The translations under genes and the position numbers were made by a program. 64,000 bases of DNA from Pseudomonadota bacterium (lineage in GTDB: Bacteria; Pseudomonadota; Gammaproteobacteria; Burkholderiales; Thiobacteraceae): NCBI GenBank assembly GCA_021812385.1, contig JAKANO010000001.1, positions 1 to 64,000 on the forward strand, written 5' to 3'. Position 1 is the stretch's first letter. Every line of letters starts with the position of its first letter. The notes below the pieces were generated by a model that had not been told where the DNA came from, searched no databases, and saw only the letters and a list, made by a program, of their open reading frames with translations. Positions 28,490-38,612 of the stretch are shown piece after piece.

Positions 28490-30529
28490 ATGACCGCACC
28501 ACTTAACTTCGCGCTGATCTGCGCTGGTCTTGCAATTGTGTATGGTTTTCTCGCAAGCCGATGGGTCTTAGCAAAACCCACCGGCAATGAGCGCATGCGG
28601 GAAATCGCTGCGGCGATTCAGGAGGGCGCGCAAGCTTATCTAAACCGGCAATATCGGACGATCGGCTTGGTTGGCGTGGTGTTGTTCGCGCTGATGTTTT
28701 GGCAACTGGGTGCGTTAACCGCTTTCGGCTTTGCGCTGGGTGCGGTGCTATCCGGGCTGGCGGGTTACATCGGGATGAATATTTCGGTGCGCGCCAATGT
28801 GCGCACCACCGAGGCGGCGCGCAGCGGCTTGAACGCCGCGCTGCAAGTGGCGTTCCAAAGCGGCGCCATTACCGGCATGCTGGTGGTTGGCTTGGGCCTG
28901 TTGGGCGTGGCGGGTTATTACGCCTACCTGGTGAGCGCCACGGCCCCTGGCGCCGAGGTTAACATCAGCCCCTTGGTGGGCTTGGCCTTCGGCGGTTCTT
29001 TGATTTCCATTTTTGCGCGTCTGGGCGGCGGCATCTTCACCAAGGGTGCGGACGTCGGCGCCGACCTCGTGGGTAAAGTCGAAGCCGGCATTCCCGAGGA
29101 TGATCCGCGCAACCCGGCGGTGATCGCCGATAACGTGGGCGATAACGTCGGCGACTGCGCCGGCATGGCGGCCGACCTGTTTGAGACCTATGCGGTGACC
29201 ATCATCGCCACCATGTTGCTGGGTGGCTTGGTGCTGCATGGCAATACGCAAGCCTTGCTGTATCCCCTGGTGCTGGGCGGCGTATCGATCATCGCTTCCA
29301 TCATCGGCACCTTCTTCGTGAAGGCGCGTGCGGGCGGCAAAATCATGAACGCGCTGTATCGCGGCTTGGCGGTATCCGGCGTGCTGGCGGCCATCGCGTT
29401 CTATTTCGTCACCAATTACATCATGGGTTCGAGCGTGACCTTGGACGGCCATGAAATCTCCACCCGGATGTTGTATTACGCCGCCTTGATCGGCTTGGTG
29501 TTGACCGCTGCGATGGTCGTCATCACCGAGTACTACACCGCGACTGAATACGCGCCCGTACGCCATATTGCGCAAGCTTCCACCACCGGCCACGGCACCA
29601 ACGTGATTGCCGGATTGGGTGTGTCCATGCGTTCTACCGCCTTGCCGGTGTTAGCGGTATGTGCGGCCATTTGGGGTTCGTTTGCCTTGGCGGGTTTATA
29701 CGGGATTGCGATTGCCGCGACTTCGATGTTGAGCATGACCGGCATTATCGTAGCACTCGACGCTTATGGCCCGGTGACGGACAACGCCGGTGGTATTGCG
29801 GAAATGGCGAATTTACCAGAGGAAGTGCGCAACATTACCGATCCGCTGGATGCCGTAGGCAACACCACCAAGGCGGTAACCAAAGGCTACGCTATCGGTT
29901 CCGCCGGTCTGGCTTCTTTGGTGCTGTTCGCCGACTACACCCATACCCTGCAAGGGCACATGGGCGGCGTGGCAACGCTGTTCGATTTATCCAATCACAT
30001 GGTGATTATCGGCCTGTTCATTGGCGGCATGGTGCCGTATCTGTTCGGCGCCATGGGCATGGAAGCGGTCGGTCGCGCTGCCGGTTCGGTGGTGGTGGAG
30101 GTGCGGCGCCAGTTCAAGGAAATCCCCGGCATTATGGCGGGCACCGCCAAACCGGATTACTCCAAGGCGGTGGACATGCTGACCAAAGCCGCGATCAAGG
30201 AAATGATGATTCCCTCCTTGCTGCCCGTGCTGGTGCCGGTGATTGTCGGCCTGACTTTGGGCGCGCAGGCCCTCGGTGGTGTGCTGATGGGCACCATCAT
30301 TACCGGCATTTTCGTGGCGATCTCGATGACCACCGGCGGCGGTGCTTGGGATAATGCCAAGAAATATATCGAAGAGGGCAATCACGGCGGCAAAGGTTCC
30401 GATGCGCACAAAGCGGCGGTTACCGGCGATACCGTCGGCGACCCCTACAAAGATACTGCGGGCCCAGCCATTAACCCGCTGATTAAAATTATTAATATTG
30501 TGGCTTTGCTGATTGTGCCGCTGCTGTAA
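28490..30529 (+). CDS. hppA: K+-independent proton-pumping membrane pyrophosphatase
   Basis: Hydrolyses cytoplasmic PPi and pumps H+ across the inner membrane, or runs in reverse. I start it at ATG 28490 behind GGAGGAG (28481-28487), giving 679 residues and about 16 membrane helices. The substrate site is seen as [20 protein letters not shown], followed by [19 protein letters not shown]. Lys464 and Thr467 in [16 protein letters not shown] are the residues that mark potassium-independent H+-PPases; K+-dependent enzymes have Ala there. The C-terminal [18 protein letters not shown] motif is intact. It shares PPi with Pfp two genes upstream. Confidence 0.96.
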   Translation: MTAPLNFALICAGLAIVYGFLASRWVLAKPTGNERMREIAAAIQEGAQAYLNRQYRTIGLVGVVLFALMFWQLGALTAFGFALGAVLSGLAGYIGMNISVRANVRTTEAARSGLNAALQVAFQSGAITGMLVVGLGLLGVAGYYAYLVSATAPGAEVNISPLVGLAFGGSLISIFARLGGGIFTKGADVGADLVGKVEAGIPEDDPRNPAVIADNVGDNVGDCAGMAADLFETYAVTIIATMLLGGLVLHGNTQALLYPLVLGGVSIIASIIGTFFVKARAGGKIMNALYRGLAVSGVLAAIAFYFVTNYIMGSSVTLDGHEISTRMLYYAALIGLVLTAAMVVITEYYTATEYAPVRHIAQASTTGHGTNVIAGLGVSMRSTALPVLAVCAAIWGSFALAGLYGIAIAATSMLSMTGIIVALDAYGPVTDNAGGIAEMANLPEEVRNITDPLDAVGNTTKAVTKGYAIGSAGLASLVLFADYTHTLQGHMGGVATLFDLSNHMVIIGLFIGGMVPYLFGAMGMEAVGRAAGSVVVEVRRQFKEIPGIMAGTAKPDYSKAVDMLTKAAIKEMMIPSLLPVLVPVIVGLTLGAQALGGVLMGTIITGIFVAISMTTGGGAWDNAKKYIEEGNHGGKGSDAHKAAVTGDTVGDPYKDTAGPAINPLIKIINIVALLIVPLL

Positions 30530-30555
30530 TTGAAGCGATGCAGTGCCTGAAAAAA

Positions 30556-30580
30556 GGCCGGTTAATACCGGCCTTTTTTT
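30556..30580 (+). terminator. Rho-independent terminator after hppA
   Basis: GGCCGG (30556-30561) and CCGGCC (30568-30573) form a stem with a 6-base loop. A run of seven T follows and an A-run precedes it, so it could also act for the convergent cspA-type gene. It lies 27 bp after the hppA stop and closes the pfp-hppA unit. Confidence 0.88.
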
Positions 30581-30696
30581 CGCGATGTGTTCTTAAGGCA
30601 TGGGACGAGCAAAAGCCACCGCGTGTTGATGCACGTGGAGGCAGAATGTGGGGCTAGGGAAATTTAGCTGCAGTGCCCCGAGTAGCGGGGTAATGC

Positions 30697-30903
30697 TTAG
30701 GCCGCGCGGATATTGGCGGCTTGCTTCTTACCTTTAGGGCCGTCGACGAGTTCGTACTGAACCCGCTGGCCTTCCTTTAAGGTTTTGAATCCGGCCATTT
30801 CAATCGCGGAGAAGTGCGCGAAAACATCTTCGCCGCCTTCTTCCGGTGTAATAAAGCCAAAACCTTTTGCGTCGTTAAACCACTTGACGGTGCCAATTGC
30901 CAT
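30697..30903 (-). CDS. Cold-shock-domain protein (CspA family)
   Basis: A 68-residue single-stranded nucleic-acid-binding protein. I start it at ATG 30903 ([19 protein letters not shown]). RNP1 is KGFGFI and RNP2 is DVFAHFSAI, and the C-terminal end is [12 protein letters not shown]. The longer frame back to 30981 reads the untranslated leader. The gap to clpS (217 bp) leaves room for a structured 5' leader on the minus strand, as often found for csp genes, but I cannot demonstrate one. Convergent with hppA. Confidence 0.95.
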   Translation of the reverse strand: MAIGTVKWFNDAKGFGFITPEEGGEDVFAHFSAIEMAGFKTLKEGQRVQYELVDGPKGKKQAANIRAA

Positions 30904-31120
30904 GTTGCTTACTCCGTTGTAGCTGGGCTGGTCATTGAACCCCGATTTAGCCAGAAAATGAACCGGCGAACCTATTGCCAAAGGACATGTTCTAAAGCAA
31001 AGACCGAGTTCAGTTTGCCCCCAGCTTTAGCGATTCGTCAAGTATTTTGCATGGAATAAGGGAATGGGGTTGATAAGCAGTGTATGCGGCCCCAGAATAA
31101 GTAAATAAACGGATAAAGAC

Positions 31121-31429
31121 ATGGCACAAAAGGATCAACTTGGCACTATTTTGGAGCCAAAGGTAAGTAAAGCTAAACCACCGCCGTTATATAAGGTGTT
31201 GCTCTTGAACGATGACTTTACGCCCATGGAATTTGTGGTGGAAGTTCTGCAAAAGTTTTTTAATATGAATCGTGAGCAAGCGACGCAGATCATGTTGAAA
31301 GTGCATCAAGAAGGCATGGGTGTTTGTGGGGTTTTCCCAAAAGATATTGCAGCGACAAAGGTTGATCTGGTAGTCTCTTTTTCAAGGCAGCACCAACATC
31401 CTTTGCAGTGCGTAATGGAAGAAACATAG
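31121..31429 (+). CDS. clpS: ClpS adaptor for ClpAP
   Basis: A 102-residue adaptor that delivers proteins with N-degrons to ClpA and blocks others. After a variable N-terminal tail comes the core [20 protein letters not shown], with the residues of the N-end recognition pocket (NDD, and the later [15 protein letters not shown]), and the C-terminal cluster typical of the family. Its stop is immediately followed by the clpA start, with no gap. That adjacency is the normal proteobacterial order. Confidence 0.95.
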   Translation: MAQKDQLGTILEPKVSKAKPPPLYKVLLLNDDFTPMEFVVEVLQKFFNMNREQATQIMLKVHQEGMGVCGVFPKDIAATKVDLVVSFSRQHQHPLQCVMEET

Positions 31430-33700
31430 ATGATATCGCAGGAACTTGAAGTCTCTCTCCATATGGCGTTCGTCGAGGCGCGGCAGAAGCGTCACGAGTT
31501 CATTACGGTGGAACATTTGCTGCTGGCGATGCTGGATAATCCCTCCGCCGCCCAAGTGTTGCGCGCCTGCGCCGCAAACATCGAAGAGCTGCGCAAAGTG
31601 CTGGCGGATTTCGTGCTGCAGCACACGCCGGTGGTCAGCGGCACCGATGAAGTCGACACCCAACCCACACTCGGTTTCCAGCGCGTGATTCAGCGCGCGA
31701 TTTTGCATGTGCAATCTTCCGGCAAAAAAGAAGTGACCGGCGCCAATGTTTTAGTTGCGATCTTCGGCGAGAAAGACTCGCATGCGGTGTATTTTTTACA
31801 CCAGCAAGGCGTGACGCGCCTGGATGTGGTGAATTATATTTCCCACGGCATCAGCAAAGTACAAGACGGCGTCGGCCCGGCAAAAGCCGGCAACAATGAA
31901 GCCGAGCCGGAAGCCGAAGCAGAGCAACAGCCGGCCACCGCACTCGAAAATTACACCCAAAACCTGAATGCGCAAGCCCTGCTGGGCAAGATCGACCCGC
32001 TCATCGGGCGCGAATTGGAATTGGAGCGCGTGATTCAAACGCTATGCCGCCGCCGCAAGAACAATCCCTTGTTGGTGGGCGAAGCCGGCGTCGGCAAGAC
32101 CGCCATCGCGGAAGGTTTGGCGCGGCGCATTGTAGAAGGCAATATCCCCGATGTGTTGGCGCAAAGCACGGTGTACTCCCTGGACATGGGCGCGCTGTTG
32201 GCCGGCACCAAATATCGCGGCGATTTCGAGCAGCGTTTAAAAGCCGTGTTGAAGCACTTGTTGGATAACAGCAAGGCGATTCTGTTCATCGACGAGATTC
32301 ACACTTTGATCGGCGCGGGTGCGGCCTCGGGCGGCACGCTGGATGCGTCGAATCTGCTCAAGCCGGCCTTAAGCTCCGGCCAGTTGAAGTGCATCGGCGC
32401 CACTACTTATAATGAATATCGCGGCATCTTCGAAAAAGATCACGCCTTGTCGCGCCGCTTCCAGAAGATCGACGTACTCGAGCCCTCCATCGCCGAGACG
32501 GTGGAAATCTTGCGCGGCTTGAAATCGCGCTTCGAAGCGCATCACGGGATTAAATACACCGTGGCCGCGTTGTCGACGGCGGCGGAGCTTTCCGCCAAGT
32601 ACATCAACGACCGCCACCTGCCGGATAAAGCCATCGACGTCATCGACGAGGCGGGCGCAGCGCAGCGCATCCTGCCCAAGTCGAAGCAGAAAAAGCTCAT
32701 TACGCCGAAAGAGATCGAAGAGATCGTGGCTAAAATTGCGCGCATCCCGCCCAAGAATGTTTCGACCGACGACCGCTCGGCGCTCAAGAATTTGGATCGC
32801 GATCTGAAAGCCGTGGTGTTTGGCCAGGACAAAGCCATCGATGCCTTGGCCAGCGCGATTAAAATGGCGCGCAGCGGTTTGGGCAATGCGCAAAAACCGA
32901 TTGGCTCATTCTTGTTCTCCGGCCCGACCGGTGTGGGCAAGACCGAAGTCGCGCGCCAACTGGCCTACACCATGGGCATTGAGTTGCTGCGTTTCGATAT
33001 GTCGGAATACATGGAGCGCCACGCCGTTTCGCGCTTGATCGGCGCGCCCCCGGGCTATGTGGGTTTCGATCAAGGCGGCTTGCTGACCGAAGCGATCACC
33101 AAGCATCCGTACGCGGTCTTGTTGCTGGACGAGATCGAAAAAGCGCATCCCGATATTTTCAATATTCTGTTGCAAGTGATGGATCATGGATCGCTCACCG
33201 ACAACAATGGACGCAAGGCGGATTTTCGCAACGTGATCATCATCATGACCACCAATGCCGGCGCCGAGTCCTTGAACAAAACGCAAATCGGCTTTACTAC
33301 GCCGGAGAAAACCGGCGACGAAATGGCCGACATCAAGCGCTTGTTCTCGCCCGAATTCAGGAATCGCCTGGATGCCAGCATTTCATTCAGGCCCCTGGAT
33401 AAGGAAGTCATCATGCGCGTGGTGGACAAATTCCTCATCCAGCTCGAAGAGCAGCTGCACGAGAAGAAAGTCGAAGCGAATTTCACCGATGCGCTGAAGG
33501 ACTATCTGGCCAAGCAGGGCTTCGATCCGCTGATGGGCGCGCGCCCCATGGCACGTTTGATTCAGGACACGATACGCAAAGCGCTGGCCGACGAATTGTT
33601 GTTCGGACGCTTGGCGCAGGGCGGCAAGGTCACCGTGGATATGGACGAAAACAACCAGGTGAAACTGGTGTTCGAAGAAGAACCGGAAGCCGTGATCTAG
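31430..33700 (+). CDS. clpA: ATP-dependent Clp protease ATP-binding subunit ClpA
   Basis: A 756-residue AAA+ unfoldase that threads substrates into ClpP. The N-terminal double Clp-N domain (about 1-145) receives ClpS. The first AAA module has Walker A GEAGVGKTAIAEG and Walker B ILFIDEIHTLIGAG. The second has GPTGVGKTEVARQ and VLLLDEIEKAH, with FLFSGPTG before it. The IGF-type loop that docks ClpP is visible as QIGFTTP. The protein is full length. clpP is not next to it. The acidic/alanine linker (about 150-170) separates the N-domain from the first module. Confidence 0.97.
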   Translation: MISQELEVSLHMAFVEARQKRHEFITVEHLLLAMLDNPSAAQVLRACAANIEELRKVLADFVLQHTPVVSGTDEVDTQPTLGFQRVIQRAILHVQSSGKKEVTGANVLVAIFGEKDSHAVYFLHQQGVTRLDVVNYISHGISKVQDGVGPAKAGNNEAEPEAEAEQQPATALENYTQNLNAQALLGKIDPLIGRELELERVIQTLCRRRKNNPLLVGEAGVGKTAIAEGLARRIVEGNIPDVLAQSTVYSLDMGALLAGTKYRGDFEQRLKAVLKHLLDNSKAILFIDEIHTLIGAGAASGGTLDASNLLKPALSSGQLKCIGATTYNEYRGIFEKDHALSRRFQKIDVLEPSIAETVEILRGLKSRFEAHHGIKYTVAALSTAAELSAKYINDRHLPDKAIDVIDEAGAAQRILPKSKQKKLITPKEIEEIVAKIARIPPKNVSTDDRSALKNLDRDLKAVVFGQDKAIDALASAIKMARSGLGNAQKPIGSFLFSGPTGVGKTEVARQLAYTMGIELLRFDMSEYMERHAVSRLIGAPPGYVGFDQGGLLTEAITKHPYAVLLLDEIEKAHPDIFNILLQVMDHGSLTDNNGRKADFRNVIIIMTTNAGAESLNKTQIGFTTPEKTGDEMADIKRLFSPEFRNRLDASISFRPLDKEVIMRVVDKFLIQLEEQLHEKKVEANFTDALKDYLAKQGFDPLMGARPMARLIQDTIRKALADELLFGRLAQGGKVTVDMDENNQVKLVFEEEPEAVI

Positions 33701-33723
33701 CGCACGGAAGCAGCTGAATAAAA

Positions 33724-33745
33724 GGCCGGCTTAGCCGGCCTTTTT
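33724..33745 (+). terminator. Rho-independent terminator after clpA
   Basis: GGCCGGC (33724-33730) pairs with GCCGGCC (33734-33740) around a TTA loop, followed by TTTTT. It stands 24 bp after the clpA stop. The stem is almost the same as the one after hppA, suggesting a common terminator design in this genome. Confidence 0.87.
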
Positions 33746-33831
33746 ATTTGTCACGCGCCGTTTGCCAATGCCATAGGAATCCCCTAACATCTTGTCAGGT
33801 CGTTTATTCATAAAACAAAAGGGAGAACAAA

Positions 33832-34341
33832 ATGGCTGATTTCAACCCGTACCAAGCACCTAGCGCGCATGTTGAAGATATGAATGATGTAGAGGATATG
33901 GAACTGGCCGGGCGGGGCACCCGGCTCGGGGCGGTGATAGTCGATTCCTTGATTTTTATGGTGCCCTTGTTGTTTGCGATCATCCCGATCATGATTTTTT
34001 CCAAACAAGTAGGAGCCGATGCCATGGGCGCCGGCGCCATCATCGCCATCGTGGTTGGCGTGTTGGGCTTCTTGGCCATATTCGTGGTCGATTTGGTGAT
34101 GTTGCATCGTACCGGGCAGACCATCGGCAAGCGCCTGTTAAACATTAAAATCGTCCGCACCGACGGCGACCGCGCCGGCCTGACGCGGATTTTCTTTTTG
34201 CGCATGCTTGTGCCTGGGCTCATCGGTGGAATCCCATTCGTCGGATCCATTTTTTCCATCGTTGATCCTTTATTCATCTTCCAGGAATCGCGCCGCTGCG
34301 TGCACGATCTGATCGCCGACACCATGGTGGTTATGGCCTGA
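33832..34341 (+). CDS. RDD family membrane protein (first of two)
   Basis: A 169-residue inner-membrane protein. After a 25-residue soluble lead come three to four hydrophobic segments. RGTRLGAVIVDSLIFM supplies the Arg and Asp-Asp-like residues that name the RDD family, and RTGQTIGKRLLNIKIVRTDG is the second conserved block. RBS GGGAG lies 5 to 9 bases ahead of the start. RDD proteins are of uncertain function; some act in Na+(Li+)/H+ exchange. It starts the same-strand run that continues with another RDD gene, SpoIIM, DUF4129, DUF4350, MoxR and DUF58 genes. Confidence 0.85.
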   Translation: MADFNPYQAPSAHVEDMNDVEDMELAGRGTRLGAVIVDSLIFMVPLLFAIIPIMIFSKQVGADAMGAGAIIAIVVGVLGFLAIFVVDLVMLHRTGQTIGKRLLNIKIVRTDGDRAGLTRIFFLRMLVPGLIGGIPFVGSIFSIVDPLFIFQESRRCVHDLIADTMVVMA

Positions 34342-34362
34342 CCCTGGCGCGATCGTTTCTTG

Positions 34363-35043
34363 ATGCTCGACACTTATCGCGAAATTGAAACACCCGAGGG
34401 TGTTGAGTTGCATCTGCGCGCCGCTGGTCCAGTGGCGCGCGTGCTGGCCTTTAGCGTCGATTTGCTGTTGCGCGGTGTAGCCCTATTCGTCTTGTCCATC
34501 GGCTTGTCGCTGATCGGTAACTTTGGCATGGGACTATTCCTGATCGTGGTCTTTCTCATGGAATGGTTTTATCCGGTGCTGTTCGAAGTATTGCGCAATG
34601 GTGAGACGCCCGGAAAGCGCATGTTTGGCTTGCGCGTGCTGAATGACAACGGCACCCCCGTCAGCTGGGGGCCATCCCTGGTGCGCAATCTATTGCGCGC
34701 GGTGGATTTCATGCCGGCATTTTATGGTTTTGGTTTGGCGAGCATGTTGCTCAATCGCGATTTCAAGCGCTTGGGCGATCTCGCCGCAGGCACCATCGTG
34801 GTGTATCAAGAACCCGCCCTGCGCCACATCGCCATACCGGATGTGCCCGCGATCGCGCCGCCCTTGGGCTTGAATCTGGCGGAGCAGCGCGCGCTGATTA
34901 CCTTCGCAGAACGTTCCCAACGCTTGACCGAAGTGCGTTCCGAAGAGTTGGCGGATTTGCTGACACCGCTCACCGGCATGCACGGTCGCGCCGGCATGCA
35001 ACGCTTATACCAAATGGCCAACTGGCTGGTCGGCAAGCGATGA
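34363..35043 (+). CDS. RDD family membrane protein (second, operon member)
   Basis: A 226-residue protein with an N-terminal RDD membrane domain (RVLAFSVDLLLRGVALFV; NGETPGKRMFGLRVLNDNG; VRNLLRAVDFMPAFYGFG) and a soluble C-terminal part of about 90 residues (LNLAEQRALITFAERSQRL...). I take ATG 34363; a TTG one codon earlier is also open. The stop overlaps the start of the SpoIIM-type gene. In many bacteria such RDD proteins occur beside SpoIIM, MoxR and DUF58 genes, so they probably form a membrane complex with them; that is inference from conserved neighbourhoods. Confidence 0.88.
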   Translation: MLDTYREIETPEGVELHLRAAGPVARVLAFSVDLLLRGVALFVLSIGLSLIGNFGMGLFLIVVFLMEWFYPVLFEVLRNGETPGKRMFGLRVLNDNGTPVSWGPSLVRNLLRAVDFMPAFYGFGLASMLLNRDFKRLGDLAAGTIVVYQEPALRHIAIPDVPAIAPPLGLNLAEQRALITFAERSQRLTEVRSEELADLLTPLTGMHGRAGMQRLYQMANWLVGKR

Positions 35044-36011
35044 ATCAACATGAGTTCGAGCGCCAACACGAGGCCTACTGGCAAGAAACCGAAGCCTTAA
35101 TCGATAGCCTGGCTAAACGCAAGCGCATGGATTTCAGCGTGGCTGGAGAATTCCCGCAACGCTATCGGCAAGTTTGCCAGCATCTGGCCTTGGCGCGCGA
35201 GCGCCAATACACCAGCCATCTGATCGATCGTTTAAATCAACTCATGCTGCGCGGCCATCAGCATTTGTATGGTTCGCGCGCCGGTTTCTTGAGCCCGATA
35301 CTGCATTTCATCGGCGCGGCTTTTCCGGCCTTGATTCGGCGCGAGTGGCGCTTATTTTGGCTGGCCTTCTTTTTGTTTTACGGCCCCCTCGCCGTCATGG
35401 GTTGGGCCGTGTACGAGCGCCCGGAAATGAGCTACACCCTGATGAAGCCGGCGCAGGTGTCGCAAATAGAGGAAATGTATCGCCCGGATGCGCCGCATAT
35501 CGGGCGCGAGCGCGGCGCCGACAACGATGTGCATATGTTCGGCGTTTACATTTGGAACAATATCCGCATCGGCTTTCAAACATTCGCCAGCGGCATTTTT
35601 TTCGGCGTCGGCAGTATTTTCTACTTGCTGTTTAACGGCCTGTATATCGGTGCGGTGGCCGGGCACCTCACCCAGGTTGGCTATACCTCCACCTTCTGGC
35701 CGTTTGTGTCGGCGCATGGTTCGTTTGAATTGACCGCCATCGTGCTGTCGGGCATGGCCGGCCTCAAGCTCGGATTTTCCATCCTCGCTCCGGGCCGGCG
35801 CACGCGCTTGGAAGCGCTGCGCGAAGCCGCCAAGATCAGCATCAAAATCGTCTATGGCGTCATCGGCATGCTGGTGATAGCCGCATTCATCGAAGCGTTT
35901 TGGTCGGCCTCCACGCTGATCAACCCAACCGTGAAATACAGTGTCGCGGGCGTTTTGTGGAGCCTGGTGGCCATGTATTTTCTGCTCGTAGGGCGCGGCC
36001 ATGCAGATTGA
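35040..36011 (+). CDS. SpoIIM-like (DUF95) integral membrane protein
   Basis: A 323-residue protein with a soluble N-terminal helical region (about 1-95) and six or so membrane helices. The core signature is NNIRIGFQTFASGIFFGVG, then LFNGLYIGAVAGHL, then ELTAIVLSGMAGLKLG, which matches the stage II sporulation protein M/DUF95 family. The name comes from Bacillus SpoIIM, but nothing else here suggests sporulation. It overlaps the RDD gene by 4 bp at the start and the DUF4129 gene by 11 bp at the end, so the genes are translationally coupled. Confidence 0.9.
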   Translation: MNQHEFERQHEAYWQETEALIDSLAKRKRMDFSVAGEFPQRYRQVCQHLALARERQYTSHLIDRLNQLMLRGHQHLYGSRAGFLSPILHFIGAAFPALIRREWRLFWLAFFLFYGPLAVMGWAVYERPEMSYTLMKPAQVSQIEEMYRPDAPHIGRERGADNDVHMFGVYIWNNIRIGFQTFASGIFFGVGSIFYLLFNGLYIGAVAGHLTQVGYTSTFWPFVSAHGSFELTAIVLSGMAGLKLGFSILAPGRRTRLEALREAAKISIKIVYGVIGMLVIAAFIEAFWSASTLINPTVKYSVAGVLWSLVAMYFLLVGRGHAD

Positions 36012-37488
36012 GCGGATAGCCGTCGTAGTGCGTCCGCGCAACCCGTGGGAAGCGATCGACCTCGGCATGCGCATGGCGCTGACCTGGTGGAAACCGGTGT
36101 ACGGCGCATGGCTTGCAGCGTATCTGCCGGTGATCGCCATCATCACCCTGATCTGCGCCGAACTGAATCACCCGTGGATTGCCTTGATTGCCGTGTGGTG
36201 GGTCAAGCCCCTATTGGAGCGCGTGCCGCTGTATGTGTTATCGCGCTTGGTGTTCGGCGAGACGCCGCGCATTGCCGATGCGCTGCGCGCCATCCCGAGC
36301 TTATTGCGCATCGCACCCCTGTGGCGCTTGCTGTTGACGCGCTTTAGCCTAAGCCGTTCCGCTTGCTTGCCGGTGGTCATGCTCGAAGGCTTGAGCGCCA
36401 AAGAACGGCGTGCGCGCTTCCGCATTTTACTCAAAGGCATGGCGAGTGCGGCGATGTGGCTGACCATCGTTTGCGCAAACCTGGAGCAGGTATTGGTGTT
36501 CGCCAGCTATTCGCTGTTTGATCTGTTTTTACCGCGCACCCTGGAAGCCGATTTGGGTATCAAAGAAATATTCACCGGCGGCTTTCCCGATTGGTATGCG
36601 TGGATGCTCTACGGCATCACAGTGTTTTCCTACCTGGTGATCGGGCCCTTGTATGTCGCGAGCGGCTTTTCGCTGTATCTCAATCGCCGCACCTTGTTGG
36701 AAGGCTGGGATATCGAGCTGGGCTTCCGGCGTATGGTGGAGCGCTTAGGTCAATCCAAGACCTTGGCGCGCGCGGCGCTGATGGTGATTTGCGTGCTGGG
36801 TTTGTCCGCCACTTTACCGCCCGATGCGAGCGCCGCGTTAGCGCCACCGCGCAATGCAGAAGCGCAAAAGCACATCGATGATGTGATGCGTCGCCCGGAA
36901 TTCAATACTAAAAAAACCATCGAGACTTGGCGCTACATCGGCAAGGAAGATAAAGAAGATAAGCGCAGCACTAATGCTTTTTGGGAATCGCTGCTGGCGC
37001 TCGGCAAAGGCCTGGCCTGGATCGTGAAAGGCTTGTTTTATCTCGTCCTGTTTGGCACGGTGGTGTGGCTCATCATCAATCATCAGCGCTGGCTCAATTG
37101 GATGCGCGGCATCAAGCCCGCGCCACGCTACCAGCCGCCGGCGCAATTGTTCGGCTTGGATATTCGGCCCGAATCCTTACCGGACAATATTGCCGAAGCC
37201 GCCCTGAAACTATGGCAAGCCGGCGACGCGCTCGGCGCCTTGAGCTTGCTGTATCGCGGCGCTTTGTCGCGCTTGGCGCAGCATGAGCAGGTGAGCTTGA
37301 AAGCCAGCGATACCGAAGGCGATTGCTTGCGGGTGGTGCAGCGCACGCAAACCGAATCCACCAGCGCTTATTTCGCACAACTTACCCGCGCCTGGCAAAG
37401 CGTGGCCTATGCCGGACGCGCACCGCAAGCGGCGGATGGCGCAGCGCTCTGCCGTGAATTCACCGCGCACTTTGGGGCTACCCGATGA
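36001..37488 (+). CDS. Large membrane protein with DUF4129-type C-terminus
   Basis: A 495-residue protein of the MoxR operon. The N-terminal half has several membrane helices (for example WKPVYGAWLAAYLPVIAIIT, AMWLTIVCANLEQVL and WMLYGITVFSYLVIGPLYV). Another helix, near 340-360 (GLAWIVKGLFYLVLFGTVV), precedes the cytoplasmic C-terminal DUF4129-like domain (EAALKLWQAGDALGALSLLY and later EGDCLRVVQ). Function unknown. The C-terminal block is often found with DUF58 and MoxR genes. Start ATG 36001 overlaps the SpoIIM gene, and the stop overlaps the next start. Confidence 0.82.
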   Translation: MQIERIAVVVRPRNPWEAIDLGMRMALTWWKPVYGAWLAAYLPVIAIITLICAELNHPWIALIAVWWVKPLLERVPLYVLSRLVFGETPRIADALRAIPSLLRIAPLWRLLLTRFSLSRSACLPVVMLEGLSAKERRARFRILLKGMASAAMWLTIVCANLEQVLVFASYSLFDLFLPRTLEADLGIKEIFTGGFPDWYAWMLYGITVFSYLVIGPLYVASGFSLYLNRRTLLEGWDIELGFRRMVERLGQSKTLARAALMVICVLGLSATLPPDASAALAPPRNAEAQKHIDDVMRRPEFNTKKTIETWRYIGKEDKEDKRSTNAFWESLLALGKGLAWIVKGLFYLVLFGTVVWLIINHQRWLNWMRGIKPAPRYQPPAQLFGLDIRPESLPDNIAEAALKLWQAGDALGALSLLYRGALSRLAQHEQVSLKASDTEGDCLRVVQRTQTESTSAYFAQLTRAWQSVAYAGRAPQAADGAALCREFTAHFGATR

Positions 37489-38612
37489 CCCTGCGCCAAG
37501 GCCTGATCTTCGCGCTGGTGCTCGCTGTGGCGGGCGCAATCGGCTATTGGTTTTATTCCAATTTCGAAAAAGAACGCAAAGACATCGACGTCGGTTTTTT
37601 GGGCGCGGCACGCTACAACCCGCTGCTGGCGGCGCAGCGCTACATTCAATCGTTTGGCGTAACGGCGCACAGCGAAGAAGGCCTGACACTCATGCCGCCA
37701 AACAAGGCCACGCTGTTGATCCCCAGCGCGCGCTACGAGATGGGCGGCGGCGAAGCCGAGCGTTTAAGGCGCTGGGTTGAAGCCGGCGGGCATCTGGTGT
37801 TGGTGCCGAGCGCCGCTTTCGACGAAGAGTACGAGCGTGCGGATCGTTTTCTCGATCCGCTGGGCATTGAAGTCAAGCCGATCGAAGAACCTGAAACCGG
37901 CGGCATCGTCGATGTGGACTGGCCCGGCACTTCGGATTTCATCACGATTAAAATCGATGCCTATGTGCGCCTGGATGCGAGTAAGAGCAAAGCCAAGCTT
38001 CTGCTCACGCTGGCGGATGAGGACGGCGCGTATTTGATACGCCTGGCCTTGGGCAAGGGCGAGGTGACGGTGCTGTCGGATGCCAATTTTCTGACCAATT
38101 ACAACTTGGACAAAAACGATCACGCCGCTTACTTGTGGCGCGTCCTGCAACTCGACGAGCAACGCCCGGTGTGGCTGGTATTCAGCGACGGCATGCCGCC
38201 GCTGCAGCGCTGGTTAATGCAGCACGCGTGGACCGCGCTGATTTCCGGCGGTGTATTGTTGCTGCTATGGTTGTGGGCCGCGAGCCGGCGCTTTGGCCCA
38301 TTGCGCGCTACCGTACCTTTGGCGCGGCGGCGCTTGCTGGATCACATTGCAGCCAGCGGGCGCTTTCTGTGGCGCGCGGGGCAGGGCGAACAACTGCTCA
38401 AAGGCGTGCGCCGGGCTCTGTATCGCGCACTCGAATTGCGTCACCCGGCGTGGGCCGGTTTAGCCTCGCAGGATTTGTATCAGCGCTTAGCTGCGCTGTC
38501 CGGCTTGTCCTATGAAGAAGTACAGGGCGCTTTGCTTTATACCCACCTCGGCAGCGAACACGAATTTACCCAAGCCATCCAAACACTCGAACGAATAAGG
38601 AAATCCCTATGA
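37485..38612 (+). CDS. DUF4350-type membrane protein
   Basis: A 375-residue protein with an N-terminal membrane helix (about 5-23), an exported domain and a second helix near 245-265 (AWTALISGGVLLLLWLWAA) before a cytoplasmic tail. The domain includes ARYNPLLAAQRYIQSFG and LRRWVEAGGHLVLVPSAAF, a glutamine-amidotransferase-like fold characteristic of DUF4350 without visible catalytic residues. Start and stop both overlap neighbours (ATGA junctions), so it is a fixed part of the operon. No enzymatic function can be proposed. Confidence 0.83.
   Translation: MTLRQGLIFALVLAVAGAIGYWFYSNFEKERKDIDVGFLGAARYNPLLAAQRYIQSFGVTAHSEEGLTLMPPNKATLLIPSARYEMGGGEAERLRRWVEAGGHLVLVPSAAFDEEYERADRFLDPLGIEVKPIEEPETGGIVDVDWPGTSDFITIKIDAYVRLDASKSKAKLLLTLADEDGAYLIRLALGKGEVTVLSDANFLTNYNLDKNDHAAYLWRVLQLDEQRPVWLVFSDGMPPLQRWLMQHAWTALISGGVLLLLWLWAASRRFGPLRATVPLARRRLLDHIAASGRFLWRAGQGEQLLKGVRRALYRALELRHPAWAGLASQDLYQRLAALSGLSYEEVQGALLYTHLGSEHEFTQAIQTLERIRKSL

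Noticed and set aside
35040-36011. Sporulation locus suggested by SpoIIM
   Set aside because: The family is widespread in non-sporulating bacteria and the neighbours are MoxR/DUF58-type genes. No other sporulation gene is present.
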